From assembly GCF_030247185.1 (NCBI RefSeq), contig NC_080570.1, positions 121,894,689-121,958,688 of the forward strand: a DNA stretch of 64,000 nt, given 5' to 3'. Of the stretch, positions 11,269-25,489 are shown piece by piece; within the stretch, counting starts at the first letter, position 1; every line of letters starts with the position of its first letter. The notes beneath the pieces are model-generated. The model ran no database searches. It worked only from the letters and a program-made list of their open reading frames with translations, and had not been told where the DNA came from. The stretch is from Malaya genurostris. Taxonomy: Eukaryota; Arthropoda; Insecta; Diptera; Culicidae. The position numbers and the translations under genes were made by a program.

Positions 11269-11620
11269 AAATCTCATTAAATTACAACTTCGTTTGTCAG
11301 GTCATTCCCAGAGCTAATAAAAGTCAATTTCATTGACTCAAGAAAGACGAAAATGACGAATGTATAAATGTCACTCTCAGCTCTGCTCGCAAATTAGGAG
11401 AACGGGATCCATGTCCAGTCAACAGCAAAAGCGGAATAATAGTTTCAAAATTGTGTTCTTTCTTTCGTATACCATTTCAATAGTTTTCGGTTTTCAGTGA
11501 GAATCGTATACTGTGCAGTATTGATATTCAAACCAAAGCGTCGATAATCGAAAATGACAGAACACATTCATAATGATTTTTACCTATTGGAGCTGGTATC
11601 TACAGTATTTTTGTTTCCAA
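11269..11620 (+). repeat. Unknown repeat, second direct copy
   Basis: This is the downstream copy of the repeat at 10692-11035, differing by scattered substitutions and small indels. Both copies end at the motif TTTACCTATTGG followed by a TATCTA(C/T)AGTA stretch. The unique spacer between them (11036-11268) holds nothing recognisable. The stretch from 11621 to about 12600 is also unassigned. Confidence 0.8.
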
Positions 11621-12605
11621 AGAGATTGATTTATCACGTTTCAGACACTCTCTACAGTCAAACTTTACAGATTTTCATTATATCGAAGAAAGAATGCCTG
11701 CAGACGTTATTTTTTGGTTTCGTCTTGTCATAAGCTAATGAGTGACGTTAATGTTGACACTCTCTTCTGCCTCTCTTCTTATGTTTTAGATGCGATCATA
11801 GACGAAAGAGACAGTAAAAACGTATATGAGGCGGTTGGATTGAATTCTTCCATTGAAAATACGTGACAACTTTAATCTGTATTCATTCCTGCCGCATAGA
11901 TGAAGGTGAATGACTGAACCAAATCAACTCGTCAACATAAAACCTATCTTTTTTGCATACTTTTCGGAGAACCCACAGCTGCAAAGAAAATATAGGTTTT
12001 ATGCAAACGGGACAGGGAAATACAGGAATTTAATATATTCTCCTTCGATTTTTGGAAAATCCTCCTTTTCATGCTGCGGTGTGTCCACTGTGTTTCGATT
12101 AGTCGATAAATGTTACTGGGAAATATTTGATACACACAGTTTCGTCACGTGCTAATCACCACGGACTATGCAAATAACCTACCACCGAAAGATGATTAGG
12201 TGGAACCAGATGTGGCGGGGCGAAGCAAAAGGTTCACATCGATTGCCTGATTTACATCCAGACAACTTTGCATCATCTGTTCGGAAACTTTCGAGTTTGT
12301 TGGAATTAAAATATTGGCAACAGCTGTTCTCTAAACCCGAAGGATAGAACCGAGAATATATTTCAGAAACAAAACAAAAAAAAAAAATGAAACAAGCTGA
12401 AGTAGCCGAAGGGAAATAAAACCTCACTCGGGAGAAAAAGTTAGTCCGGAATGTTTCTTACGAAAATGTTTAAGTGGCTGCTTTTATACCGTTGAAACGA
12501 TTGCAGTGAGAAAAAATTGGTCGGGAATTTGATTATAGCTCGCCATCGAAGTTGAGCTGAATTGAAAAGTATTCCCGATTAGCAAGAGTCTCTCTTATTT
12601 ATTTG

Positions 12606-12927
12606 AGGTTGCATTTTTCGGGATGCATGGGCAGTTCTTGAACGGCTTCTGGTTGCTCTTCACTCCAAATGCGGCAATTTTGCTTATTTACGTAGCCATT
12701 CAACCAGAAATGAGCCTCATCGCTGAACAAAATTTGTCGATAAAAAAGCGGATTTTCCGAATGGACCACCTAAGACGCAGCCGCGGTCAACATTTAAATG
12801 AAATTATCTTCAAAAAGTAAATGTCATGTACCAATCTAACGTTTAAAATAAAGAACCGATGAGATTTTGCAAATTTTATGCGTTTTATTGTTTAAAAAAG
12901 TTCTCAAGCTCTTAAAAAATCACCCTT
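12606..12927 (-). pseudogene. Tc1/mariner-type DDE transposase relic with its 5' terminal region
   Basis: On the minus strand, 12735 down to 12612 encodes SDEAHFWLNGYVNKQNCRIW, the conserved block around a catalytic aspartate in many insect mariner-like transposases. It continues as SEEQPEAVQELPMHPEKC and then stops. Upstream on the same strand (12927 to about 12780) is a non-coding leader starting GGGTGATTTTTTAAGAGC, which looks like a transposon terminus. The N-terminal DNA-binding domain and the C-terminal half are absent, so this is an internally deleted remnant. Confidence 0.7.
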
Positions 12928-13878
12928 TATGTGCATGAAAATAGATGTAAATTCATGAAATATTTTTATCTGTGTTGCTTCCAAACAGACCTGTATCCTG
13001 GACGTGGAGTACAGTCCAGAGTTCCGAACCAGGATTTGAATTCTGGACCTGAATTCAGGATCCGAATTCCAGGCCTGCACCTCGATTATGACCCAGGACT
13101 TCAATGCCGAAACCGGGACCTCAATTCTGGATTCGCAACGGGATTCTGATATCCAATTCTACAAATAAATTCAGAGCATGGATTCTAGTTTTTAAATTTG
13201 AAAACTGCATTTTTGAACTGAGTTCTGGACCTAAATTCCACAGCTGATATCTGGGTCTGAATCCGGGACCAGACTGAGGATCTGATTTCAAAGCTTCTAT
13301 TCTGAATCTGGACTTGGACGTGGATTCTATACCTGAATTCTGGAACTGAAGTTTAGATTTGGACTCTGGACCAAAGTTCTATACGCGGATTTTAAACCTG
13401 AACTCTAAATCCAGGATTCGAGACATGGACCCATAACTAATTCTGGATCCGCTCTTGGATTCGGGAACTATATTCTTAAGCTGAGCTCAGAGTCCGCTCA
13501 GGATTCTAATTTCTTGTTAAGGGACTTGGATTCTTGAACTGAGTTCTGAACCTGGTTCCGGACCTAATTCTACACCTGATTACTATGGACCTAAAATTAA
13601 TTCCAAACCTAAATTCTAGAACTGAATTCTAGACGTGGATCACGGAGTTCTGAACCTGGTTACGGAACCTGGAGTTGGATTCTGGATTTGAACTCAAAGC
13701 CTGGATTCTGGACCTAAACCAGAATTCGAGAACTAATTTTAACTTCTAACTTCTAGAACTAATTCTGGATCTCAATTCTGGACCCGCTCCTGGATTCTGG
13801 AACCACATTCCGAACCTGGATTTCAATTTTTGTGTTCTGACTCTGAATTTGGGACCTGAATCCTATTCGAAACTGTTT

Positions 13879-14520
<642 letters not shown>

Positions 14521-17500
14521 TGGGACTTGGTTCTGATTTCAGTACTTCTATTTTGGACCTAAAATTGATTCTTAACCTGAATTCTGGAATTGAATTACAG
14601 ACGTGGACCACGGAGTATTGATCCTGGTTTCTGAACCCGGATTTGGATTCTGGAGCCTGAATTCTAGACCTGAACCTGGATTCGGGACCTGTTTTTGGTA
14701 CTGATTCCGGATCTCAGTTCTCTGTTCTGAGTTCGAGAGATGTATTCTGGAAGCTCGGGGCCTCAATTCTGAGTTCGGGACCTGGATTCTGGAGCTGGGA
14801 TCTGAACCTGGACTCTGGACCTGCTTTCAGTACTTCTAGGAACTGAATTCTAAACGTGGACCACGGAGTTCTTAACTTGGTTTCTGAACCCCGATTTGGA
14901 TTCTAAGCCTGTATTCTGGATCTGAATTCTGGATCTGAATTCTGGATCTGAATTCTGGATCTGGATTCTAGAACTAAATATGGTTTCGGGACCTGGCTCT
15001 GGAACTTATTGCGGATTTCAATGATTTTTGGACCTTCAATTGATTCTAATTCTGAATTCTGAAACTGAATTCCAGACGTGGACCACTGAGTTCTGAACCT
15101 GGTTACGGAACCTGGAGTTGGATTCTGGATTTGGATTTTAGATTTGGATTCTGGATTCTGGACCTGAATTCAGAAACCAAATTCAAGACCTGGATTATGA
15201 ACCCGGATCTGAATCCTGGTCCTGGAGCTAATTCCGGACCTCAATGCTGGACCCGCGTCTGAATTCTGGAACTAAACTCTAGACTCTGAGTTCTGGACCT
15301 GGATTCTGGACCTGATTCTTAAATTGAACTAAATTCTAGAACTGAATTCTAGGCTGGACTACGGAGTTCTCAAATTGGTTTCCGATTTGGATTCTGTATT
15401 TGAATTCTGAGCCTGGACTCTTGACCTGAATGCTGGACCCGGTTTCTAGACCTAAACCAGAATTTTAGGCTTCTCGATTCTGGACCTGAGTTTAGAGTCT
15501 GGATTTCAATTTCTGAGTTCTGGTCCTGGATTGTGGACCTGAAGCCTACACTAGTATCTGATTTGAATATGGTTCTGATTTCAGTACATCCATTTTCGAC
15601 CTAAAATTGATTCTAAATCTGAACTCAGGACCACAGAGTTCTGAACCGGGCTTCGATATTTGGTGTTGGATTCTGGATTTTAATTCTAAACCTGGATTCT
15701 GGACCTGAATTCAGGACACGAATTCAAGATCTGGATTCTGAACCGGGATCTGGATTCTGGACCTGGAGGTCACTTCAGACTTCAATTCTGGATCAGCACC
15801 TAAATTTCGAAACTAGAATCTAGACCTTAATTCTAAACTCGGCTGCTAATTTCTGAGTTCGGGACCTGGATTCTGGAATTGAGTTCTGGATCCGAGATCT
15901 AGACCTGGACCAGGCTTCTGGAACTGGAACGAATTTCAGAACTCGATTCTGGACCCGCACCTGGATTCTAGAAATAAATTTTAGACCTGCATTCTTAGCT
16001 TGGCTGTTTATTTCTAAGATCGTAACCTGGATTCAGAAACTGAGTTCTGAACTGGGATTCTGGACGTAATGCTACACTTGATTGCAGTACTTCTATTTTA
16101 GACCGAAAATTGATTCTTAACCAAAATTCCGAAACTAAATTCTAGAGCGTATCACGGAGTTCTTAACTTGGTTTGTGAAGTCGGATTTGGATTCTGTATT
16201 TGTGTTCTAGATTTCAATTCTGAACCTGAATTCTGGACCTGAATTCTGAACCCCGATTCTAGACCTGAACCAGGATTCGGAACCTGGTTCTGGAACTAGT
16301 TTCGGATCTCAATTCTGAATTCTGGAACTACACTGTAAACCTGGGTTTAGAACCTGCATTTTAATTTCTGTATTCTGGACCTGGATTCTGGACCTGAATC
16401 CTACACCTGTATTCGGTTCTCGAATCCTGTACCAGATTGTTGGACTTGAATCTGATTTCATTTCTTCTATTCTGGACCTGAATCTAAACTTGGATGTTGA
16501 TTCTAAGCCTGAATTCTTGAACTGAATACTAGACTTGGACTCTAAACCGGAGCTCAGATTCAGATAGTTTTTTTCTGAACTTGGATTTGGGGTTTGGATT
16601 TGAATCCTAAGCCTGCATTCTTGACCTGAAATATGGACTAGAATTCTAGAACTGAATCAGTATTCTGGACTTGGACCTGAATGCTAAACCTGGATGTTAA
16701 ACTCATTCCGAACCTCAATTGCGCACATGGATTCTCGATTTAAATTCAAAACTCGGCTTCCATTTTCTGAGTTCAGGACCTGAATTTCTGAGGAGCTGAA
16801 ACCAGAAATCTAGATCTGAACCGGGATTTTGGAATAAATTCCTGGACCCGCATCTCAATCATGGAACTAGATTCTAGACCTGAATTCAAAATTCGGTTAA
16901 AAATCTCTGAGTTCGGGATCTGCATTCTGGAACTGAGTTCTGAACCTTATTTATTTTCCTTATTTTTGAGTTCTGAACCTGATTGTACACCTGGTTTCAG
17001 TACTTCTATTTTGGACCTAAAACAGATTCTCAATCAGCATTCCAGAATTAAGTTCTGAATTCTGGAACTGAATTCAAGTTTCGGGCTCTGGACTGGAATT
17101 CAGATCTTGGTTTTTGAACCTGGATTTATAGTTTGGATGTGAATTTCGAACTTGGATTCTGGACCTGAATCCTGGACTTGAGTTCTAAACCAGGATTCTG
17201 AGCCTAATTCTTCACCTGATTTCAGTACTTCTATTTTGGACCTAAAATTGATTCTTAACCTGAATTCTGTAACTGAACTGAACCAGGTTTGGTACCTGTT
17301 TCTGGAACTAATTCTGGATCCGCTCCTGGATTCTAAATTCTAAACCTGAGCTCAGAACCAGAACTTAAATTTCTAAGTTCTGGACCTGAATTCGGGGCTT
17401 GAATTCAAGCCCTGATTTTTCTGGTTGGATCTGAGTCCAATACTTTTATATTGGAACTGAATTTAGATTTGGGCGTAGATTCTAAACCTTGAATTCTGGA

Positions 17501-20057
17501 ACTGAATTCTAGACCTAAACTCTGGATCCTGATTTCAGTATTACTATTTTGGACCTAAAATTTATTCTTAACCTGAATTCTGGAATCCAGACGTGGACCA
17601 CGGAGTATTGAACCTGGTTTCTGAACCCGGATTCGGATTCTGGAGCCTGAATTCTAGACCCGGCTTCTAGACCTGAACCAGGATTCGAGGCCTGGTTTTG
17701 GCACTGATTCCGGATCTCAGTTCTCTGTTCTGAGTTCGAGAGCCGAATTCTGGAAGCTCGGGGCCTGAATTCTGAGTTCGGGACCTGGATTCTGGAACTG
17801 AAATATGAACCTGGTTTCTGAACCTGATTTCAGTACTTCTATTTTAGAGCTAAAATTGATTCTGAAGCAAAATAAAATAACTCTCAACCTAAATTCTAGA
17901 GTGGATCACGGAATTCCTAACTTGGTTTCTGAACCCGGATTTGGGTTATGTATTTGTATTCTAGATTCCTAATTTCTGGGTTCTGAACCCGGATTGTAAA
18001 CCTGAGCCAGGATTCGGAACATGGTTCTGGAACTAATTCCGCATCTCAATTCTGGACCCACTCTTGGATTTTGAAACCACATTCTAAACCTGTGTTCAGA
18101 ACCTGGATTTTAATTTCTGAGTTTTGGACCTGGATTCTGGACCTGAATCCTTCGAGTAGGTATTCGAGGCTCGAATCCTGGACCAGATTGTTGGACTAAA
18201 ATCTGATTTAAGTGCTTCTATTCTGGACCTGCATCTAAACTTGAATGTTGATTCAAAACCTGAGTTCTCGGCCTCTAATTTCTGAGTTCGGAACCTGAAT
18301 TTTGCAACCCGAAATCTAGATCTGAACCAGAAACTAATTCCGAATTACAATTCAGAACCTACACATGGAATTCTGGAACTAAATTCTAGACCTGAATGTA
18401 AAGCTCTGCTTCCAATGTCTGGGCACGAAATCTGGATTCAGGAGCTAAGTTCTGGATCCGAAATCTAGATCTAAACCAGAATTCTGGAACTAATTTCTGA
18501 CCTCAATTTCGGACCCGCCCCTGGATTCTGAATTCAAAACTCGGCTGATAATTTCGGGACTGGATTCCAGAACTGAGTTCTGAACATGAATGTTTAACCT
18601 AATTTTTCACCTGATTTCAGTACTTTTATTTTGGACCTAAAATTGATTATTAACCTTAATTCTGGAACTGAACTGAACCAGGATTCGGAACCTGTTTCTG
18701 ATACTAATTCCAGATCCTAATTCTGGATCCACTCCGGGATTCTGGAATTACATTCTAAACCTGAGTTCAGAAACTGGATTTCAATTTCTGAGTTGCAGGA
18801 CCTGAATTCTGAGCTTGAATTCAGGACCTGATTTTTGTAGTCGGATCTGAGTCCAGTACTTCTATTTGAAACTGAATTTAGATTTGAACGTTGATTCTAT
18901 ATCTAAATTCTGGGATGGAATTATTGACCTGAACTCAGGATCGGAGTTCTGGAACCTGGATTTGGAGTTTGGATTTGAGTTCTGCATTCTGTATTCTGTG
19001 CCTGGATTCTGGACCTGGACCTGTAACAATTTTCAGATCTTAATTCTTGATCCGCTTCTGGATTCTGAAACCTGAGTTCAGAATCTGATTTCTAAATTTG
19101 AGTTTGATACTTGGATTCGGGAAATGAGTTCTGGACCTGGATTCTGAGCTTAAATCATACGCCTGTGTTCGGATCCGGAATCCTGGATCTGATGTTTAGA
19201 CCTGAATCTTATGTCAGTACTTCTATTTTAGGCCAAAATTTGGACTTGGACCTTGATTCTAAGCCTGAATTCTCGAACTTAATTCAAGGCCTGAACTCTT
19301 GGTCTGGTTTCTGAATCTGGATTTGAATTATTATCTTAGGATCAGAACCTGATTTCATAATCTGGATTTTGCACTTGAATTCATGGTCTGGATTTTAGGA
19401 ATAAGTCCCGGACCAGATTTTTAAACTTGGATCTGATTTCAGTACTTTTATTCAGGACCTAAAATTAATTCTAAACCTGAATTCTGGAACTGAGTTCCAG
19501 AAATGGACCACGAAGTTCTGTACCTGGTCCCGGAACCTGGAGTTGGATTATGAATTTGGATTCTGAAATTGAATTCTGATCCTGGATTCTGGACCTGAAT
19601 TTTGGACCCGGATTCTAAACCTGAACCAAGATTCGGAGCATGTTTCTGGAACTAGTTCTGGAGCTAAATTCTGGACCCGCTCGAATTTGGACTTGGACTT
19701 TGATTCCTAGCCTGAATTCTGGACCTGGTCTCTGAATCTGTATTTGAACTAGAATCAGAACCTAAATTCATAATCTGGATTCTGCTCTTGCACTTGAATT
19801 CTGGACCTGTATCCAAGGCCTGAATCCCGGACCAGATTTGGATCTGGTTTCAGTACTTCTGGAACTAAGTTCTAGACGTGGACCATGAAGTTCTGCACCT
19901 AGGAATTGAATAAGCCTGGATTCTGCACCTGAATTTTTCTACCCGAATTATCGACCTGAATCAGGTTTCTGGACCTAAACCAGGATTCTAGATCTGATTC
20001 CAGAACCCGGATTCTAATATCCGAGTGTTCGACCTGAGTTCTTGAACTGAATTTTGG

Positions 20058-20330
20058 ACCTGTATTCTGTGACTCCCCATGATGAAGTGAGAACTATTCA
20101 AGCCAAAAACGGTTACAATACAGAGAAATACATGCTTATTCAGCTTGACATTGATTGATCCATGTCACAAAATTGGTTAATAATAGTTGGAAAGTGTGAA
20201 ATTGGAAAGATCGTACCGCACCTACCGTACTCTTTGTATATTGCTCCGTCTGATTATCACTCGATGTCACACGGTTTGTTTTATGATCACTTAATTCATA
20301 TGACGATATCAAACATTTGATCAAATTCCG
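20058..20330 (+). repeat. Non-satellite segment embedded in the array, copy 1 of 3
   Basis: This segment (ATTCAAGCCAAAAACGG, TACAGAGAAATACATGC, GGTTAATAATAGTTGG, TGTATATTGCTCC, TCTGATTATCA) recurs at 21176-21400 and 21534-21770. Each copy is entered from array sequence; copies 1 and 3 follow CTGTATTCTGTGAC. It looks like array-adjacent unique DNA duplicated together with array units. No coding function is seen. Confidence 0.85.
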
Positions 20331-21175
20331 GACCGCTATTTTAGACCTGGAACAATTTCCGGAGTATAATTTTGGACCCGCGCTTGGATTCTGGAACAAA
20401 CTCTAGACCTGAATTCAAAGTTCTGCTTCCAATTTCTGAGTACGGGATCTGGATTCTGGAGCTGAGTTTCGGGCCCAAAATCTAGATATAACCTGGATTC
20501 TGGAATTAATTCTGGACTTCAGTTCTGGACCCGCTCCTGAATTCTGTAATTTAATTCGAGACCTGAATTCTAAACTCGACTGCTGATTTCTTAGTTTGGG
20601 ACCTAGGTTCTGGAACTGAGTTCTGAACCTGGATACTGAGCCTAATTCTACACCTGATTGCAGTACTTCTATTTTGGATCTAAAATTGATTCCTAACCTA
20701 AATTCTGGAATTGAACAGAACCAGGATTCGGGATCTGGCTGTGGATCTAATTTTGGATATAAATACTGGATCCGCTCCTTGATTCTGAAAGAATTCTTGA
20801 CCTGGACCTGGAACACCATTCGGATTCTAATTCTGGATCCGCTTCTGGATTCTGAAACCTGAGTTCAGAATCTAGATTCTAATTTCTGAGTTTGATACTT
20901 GGATTCTTGAATTGAGTTCTGGACCTGTGTTCGGATCCGGAATCCTAGACCTGATGTTTATACCTGGATCTTATGTCAGTATTTTTATTTTAGACCAGAA
21001 TTTGGATTCTGGATTTGAATTGGCCTGGATTCTGCACCTGAATATCGTTCTCGAATTATAGACCTCAACCAGAATTCTAGATCGGGACCTGACATCTGGA
21101 ACGAAATTCTCGATCAGATTTCAGTACCCGGATTCTAGTTTCTGAGTTTGCGACCTGGGTTCTTGAACTGAAATT

Positions 21176-21400
21176 TGGACCGGTGTGAAGTAAGGACTAT
21201 TCAAGCCAAAAACGGCTACAATGCAGAGAAATACATGCTCGTGTCATTATTCAGCATGGCGTTGATTGACCGACACCACAAATTCGGTTAATAATAGTTG
21301 GAAACAGTAAAATTGAAAATCGTTCCTCACCGGTCGTACTCTCTGTATATTGCTCCATCTGATTATCATTCAATATCACACGATCTATTTTACGAATTAT
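21176..21400 (+). repeat. Non-satellite segment embedded in the array, copy 2 of 3
   Basis: The same segment as 20058-20330, with substitutions and without the preceding CTGTATTCTGTGAC. It is followed by about 145 bp of array sequence before copy 3. Confidence 0.85.
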
Positions 21401-21533
21401 AAACTCAACTGCTAATTTCAGAGTTCGGGACCTGGATTCTGGAACTGAGTTCTAGATTTTTTCTAGATCTGATTTCAGAACCCGAATTTCAATTTCTTAG
21501 TTTGCGACCTAAGTTCTTGAACTGAGTTTTGGA

Positions 21534-21770
21534 CCTGTATTCTGTGACGCCTCATAGCAAAGTAAGACATTACAATACAGAGAAAAGCATGGTCATGTCA
21601 TTCTCCGGCATTCTGTTTGTTCCACGTCGCAAAATGGTTAATAAAAGCTGGAAAGTGTGAATTGGAAGATCGTACCTCACCTGTCGTAATCTCTGTATAT
21701 TGCTCCATCTGATTATCACTCGATGTCACACCATCAGTTTTACGAGCACTTTTTCGATTCAACGAAACAG
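21534..21770 (+). repeat. Non-satellite segment, copy 3, at the array edge
   Basis: The last copy lacks the ATTCAAGCCAAAAACGG part and runs directly into the unique sequence after 21770, so it is the best candidate for the ancestral array boundary. Minisatellite sequence is not seen beyond this point until a weak relative at 52910-53170. Confidence 0.8.
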
Positions 21771-24640
21771 AACACTGGATGATATTCGGATCCACTGAAA
21801 AGGTTTGCAATGTTTCAACAACTTTCACAATAAAAACTCAAACGAACATAGCCACACTTCTGTCCCATCGCAGTAGGCAATGAATTTGCTACGCATCAGC
21901 TGAAAAACAAAAATGGCTGTTCGGATTGTTGACGAAACCACAAAAGAAAAGACCTCCGCTTTGGTTTGAAATTATTTTCAGTGAGTGTATTTTTTCTTCC
22001 TCTGTTTAATCCTTCACCAACCTGACACTGAAACGACTGACTGCGATTTCTTCCCGCCTCGTAATCAATATCCGATTTGACTGCGCTAACTGCGCTAACA
22101 ACAACCAAACACACACACCTGCAAAATCGTTTCCCGTTTTTTTCTGTATTTTTGCTCTGTTTTCGGTATTGTTTTTTTGTCTAGTTTTTGTTTCTTCTTC
22201 TTGTTGTTGTTGTTTGAATACCCCTGTTTCAGTTGTGTTGTTCTTTTGTTTTGCTTTGTTTTTTCTTCGTTTCAACGGTTCCTGCTTTCCCCGTATGTAC
22301 GTGCGTGCGTGAGTGAGTGCGTGCGTTGCGTGCGGTTGAGAGAAAGAGAGGAATGGAAAAGGACAGACCGCAGATGCTTCTGACGTTTACCGAGTTTTCG
22401 CTGATTGGGTTTTTGCCCCCTATTGTGAGTGTGAGAAACGTTTCGCACAGATGTTTTGTTTTTCTTTTTTTTTCTCTGACACAGTTTTCGACATCTTAAA
22501 TAAGTCAACGTTTTTTTTTATTCACTAGTTTAGTTTTTTGTTCTACTTTCTCAATTAATTTGAGTTATTAATAAACGACAGCGAGTTTGTTTGTTTGTTT
22601 GTTTTTTTATAGGGATGTGTAATTTCAAATGACGCATGGACTTCTTTATGATTTGCTAGTGTTTTGTTCACTTTATGTTTTGTCTTGATAAATTCCATCA
22701 TTGTTGCGCGCGCGCGTGTGAGTTAGTTCAATGAAAGATGATCTGTTTTGGTACACATTTTATTATCACGTAATTAAGTAACAATATACATCATTTTACT
22801 TTGCTTCATAGACTACTTTTAGAGACTTTTACTTCGTGGTAAGTTGTTTGTTTGTTTGCTTGTTTGCTTGTTATAAAACTTCAAAAACTCATGACCTCAA
22901 TAGAAAATTTGAAATTAGACTACGGCCTTTTGGGCTTCACATTTCGATTATATATCCTTTTCTGTACTTGTTTCTTCTCTCCACGTAAAGTACAAAACTG
23001 CTAAAATTGTGTTTGTTGTTCTCTTCCTAGAGTAGTGTTCATTTCCTTAGTTCAATTTCAAGTAATTATTAGCTAATTTAGAGACTTGCCTATCTTTGTT
23101 CTGTTGTTTTGTTTTTTTTTTTGTTTAGCTATGCTTCTGTTCTGTTTGGTTACTTACAAAAGTTAGAATTTAGTCAATTACAATACGTTTGTCGCTCAAT
23201 TGTGTGTGTGTGTGTGTTTTTTTCAACTATTATTGTAACTAATTAGATTTGTTCACCGCCGAGGCTCGGCTTTTGGCATTTTCTGATGGGAGTTATTTTG
23301 ATTTCAAACATTTAACCATTAAATTATGTTCAGTTTTCCTTTACTCTACCGTTTTGATTGGTCTTTGTTAATTTTTGTATTGTGTGTATTTGAGTGTTTT
23401 GAAACAGGTAGAGACGTTTTCTCTTTGAGAGTGTGTTTCTTCTTCTTTTGTTTTCACGTTTAAATAATGCTAAAAATAACTTTAAACTCTGACATTATTC
23501 GCTCAACAGTAATTAAAGGATTTCTAATACTTGATTGAATGACGGAGCAGACGAAGTTGATCCGTTTGTTTAGGGTTTTTTTTCCGTTCTCTCTCTGCAT
23601 TTCACCCACCCGGAAGGAAGGTCGGACCGGTCTAAAAGGACAACTGGGCTCTTTGTTGTCTATTTAGACCGTGCTTTGTGCCTATTCCTACATTTTTCCT
23701 CGCTTCAGGGTATTTGAATGAGCGAATTCGGTGAGTTCGCTCGAAAGGATTTTATTATTCGTCTTATCGGGACCACTAACGAATTCTGCTTTGCTTTTTG
23801 TGTATAACGACTTTCGAAACTGGCTGGGGTTGTTGGTGCCCAGCGAGGGGTGGGGGGGGGGGGGAGGGGGAAGGGGCTTTTATTATCAAATGGCAACGAC
23901 GATTTTTCTCTGTTTAAATAGCACCACTTTAATTCGTTGTTTGACTTTATGTGTATTTTTGTCTGTGTTTGAGTATGACTATGAGTTGTCGGTGATTCGA
24001 AGAAATTGAATTGTGCTCGCTAACTATGGGCCTGTTTTTTTAATGAGTGACGATAGAATCGGTAGTTTCGACTAACATTAACGGTTTCTGTCTTGATAAT
24101 TTATTATCGTATTTTCGTCTTGTTTGGGATGAATAGGTCATTAGTATACCTCCGTTCAGTAGAATCCATTCAGTAGAATGACAGTTTTAGTGATGATTTG
24201 CTTCCACATATTTTGAAACGTTGAGTCGTTGGTTTACTCGATCCGAACCACCACAGATGGGTCTATCCTTCGTGCAATGCAGTTCAACTGAATGAGTTTG
24301 AAAAAAAATGCAACAGAAAAAACAAGAATTGTACTGTTATATAAATCCGATAAGATGCCACGGCAATCATAATCATTTATTTACATGAAATCGCAACTCC
24401 GAAGCTATTTAGAATACACAACCACCATTCAGCGACGACTGTGGCTATTGGATAATTGTGCTGTTGCTGCTGCTGCTGCTGGTGTCTACTGTCGTGATAT
24501 GAGACTAGAGTAGTCTCGTTCATTTGATGGATACTGTACTGTGTTTCGAGCAGAAATCGATAGTTCAGCAGAGAATCTGTGGTAAGCTTCAAAGACACTC
24601 AGCTCGAATGATTCACGGTTGAATCTAGTGATCGCATGTC
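21771..24640. other. T-rich unique region, no gene recognised (UTR- or intron-like)
   Basis: The plus strand is very T-rich, with many TTTGTTTG runs, a G run at 23847-23875 and a short CTG run at 24461-24482. ORFs are short and low-complexity. The texture resembles the block at 53.2-56.2 kb next to the GPCR exon and would fit a long 3' UTR or intron on the minus strand, but no exon or splice pair can be tied to it. TIRs and LINE tails appear absent, unlike the flanking regions. Confidence 0.5.
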
Positions 24641-25250
24641 TAACTCAAATCAAAGATTTCATGTACTGTTTACTTCTTATGAATACCCGGCCACTCCGTC
24701 GTCCCAGGTACGAGAAAGGTAAACATAGTATTCAAGTATTAGAATTTTTTAAGTATTTGCAGTTATGTCATACAACTGGAAATTATGCTGATACGTTAAA
24801 TACAACAAGAGATATTCACAATCGAAAACACTTTCTCTAAACTTTGAAAAGGCGTCTCATAGTACAGTAAGACGTCAAAATAGAACGAATAGTTCATATG
24901 TGAGCATCAGAGATGCAAGATAAGAAGAAATCAAATATCTTTAAGCAGGGTTGAAAAAGTCTGCGGACTCGAGTTTGGTTTAGTGTGTGAAAAAAAAAAA
25001 GAAAACACCGTGACGATTTTAATAGTGCTGTTTCCATCGAAAAACGGTTTTAGAAAATCCAATGCTGCTGATACGAAATACGTTAACTATTTTCACAAAT
25101 CTGATTGCAATCAACATTTTACTGTTTGATACAAACGAAATTGACAAAGACGACAGCAGTAATTTTCCTTTTGAAAAAGGCCATCAAAAACGGCCGAAAT
25201 ATCGGGGAAATTGAAAAGTGTGGATGGGTAATGTCAGAGACATCACTGGA
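24640..25250 (-). repeat. Decayed minus-strand copy of the histone-like unit family (copy D)
   Basis: Read on the minus strand, 24885-24842 gives GTACTATGAGACGCCTTTTC. Further in are CCTTTCTCGTACC and GACGACGG, matching the inverted-repeat element at 4494-5000, and TTCACAATC-like spacer words. ATGTCTCTGACATTACCCA near 25229-25247 matches the motif flanking the right ends of the units at 30590 and 43020. No promoter or stem-loop survives clearly. Confidence 0.45.
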
Positions 25251-25489
25251 GGACGTGAAATATCTTAATCCGACAAACGATAGATAAGAAAGTTCATATA
25301 TATGGACATTAGTGTGCCAATATTTTAAGGTCATCTCTAATTTCGTTAAGTCCCACAAAATTTGAGCTAAATCGAATATGGGTAAGGGATGCCACCCGGC
25401 AGTCAAAGTTTGAAAAATTTCGATCATGAAAAATAACCAAATCATAAAAAATCACCATACGTGAAATTTCCTAAATCGTTTTTGTTTTT

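Noticed and set aside
22006..22508. Lys/Asn/Gln-rich short frames in the T-rich region as small genes
   Set aside because: Low-complexity composition, overlapping frames on both strands, and no start context or homology recognised.
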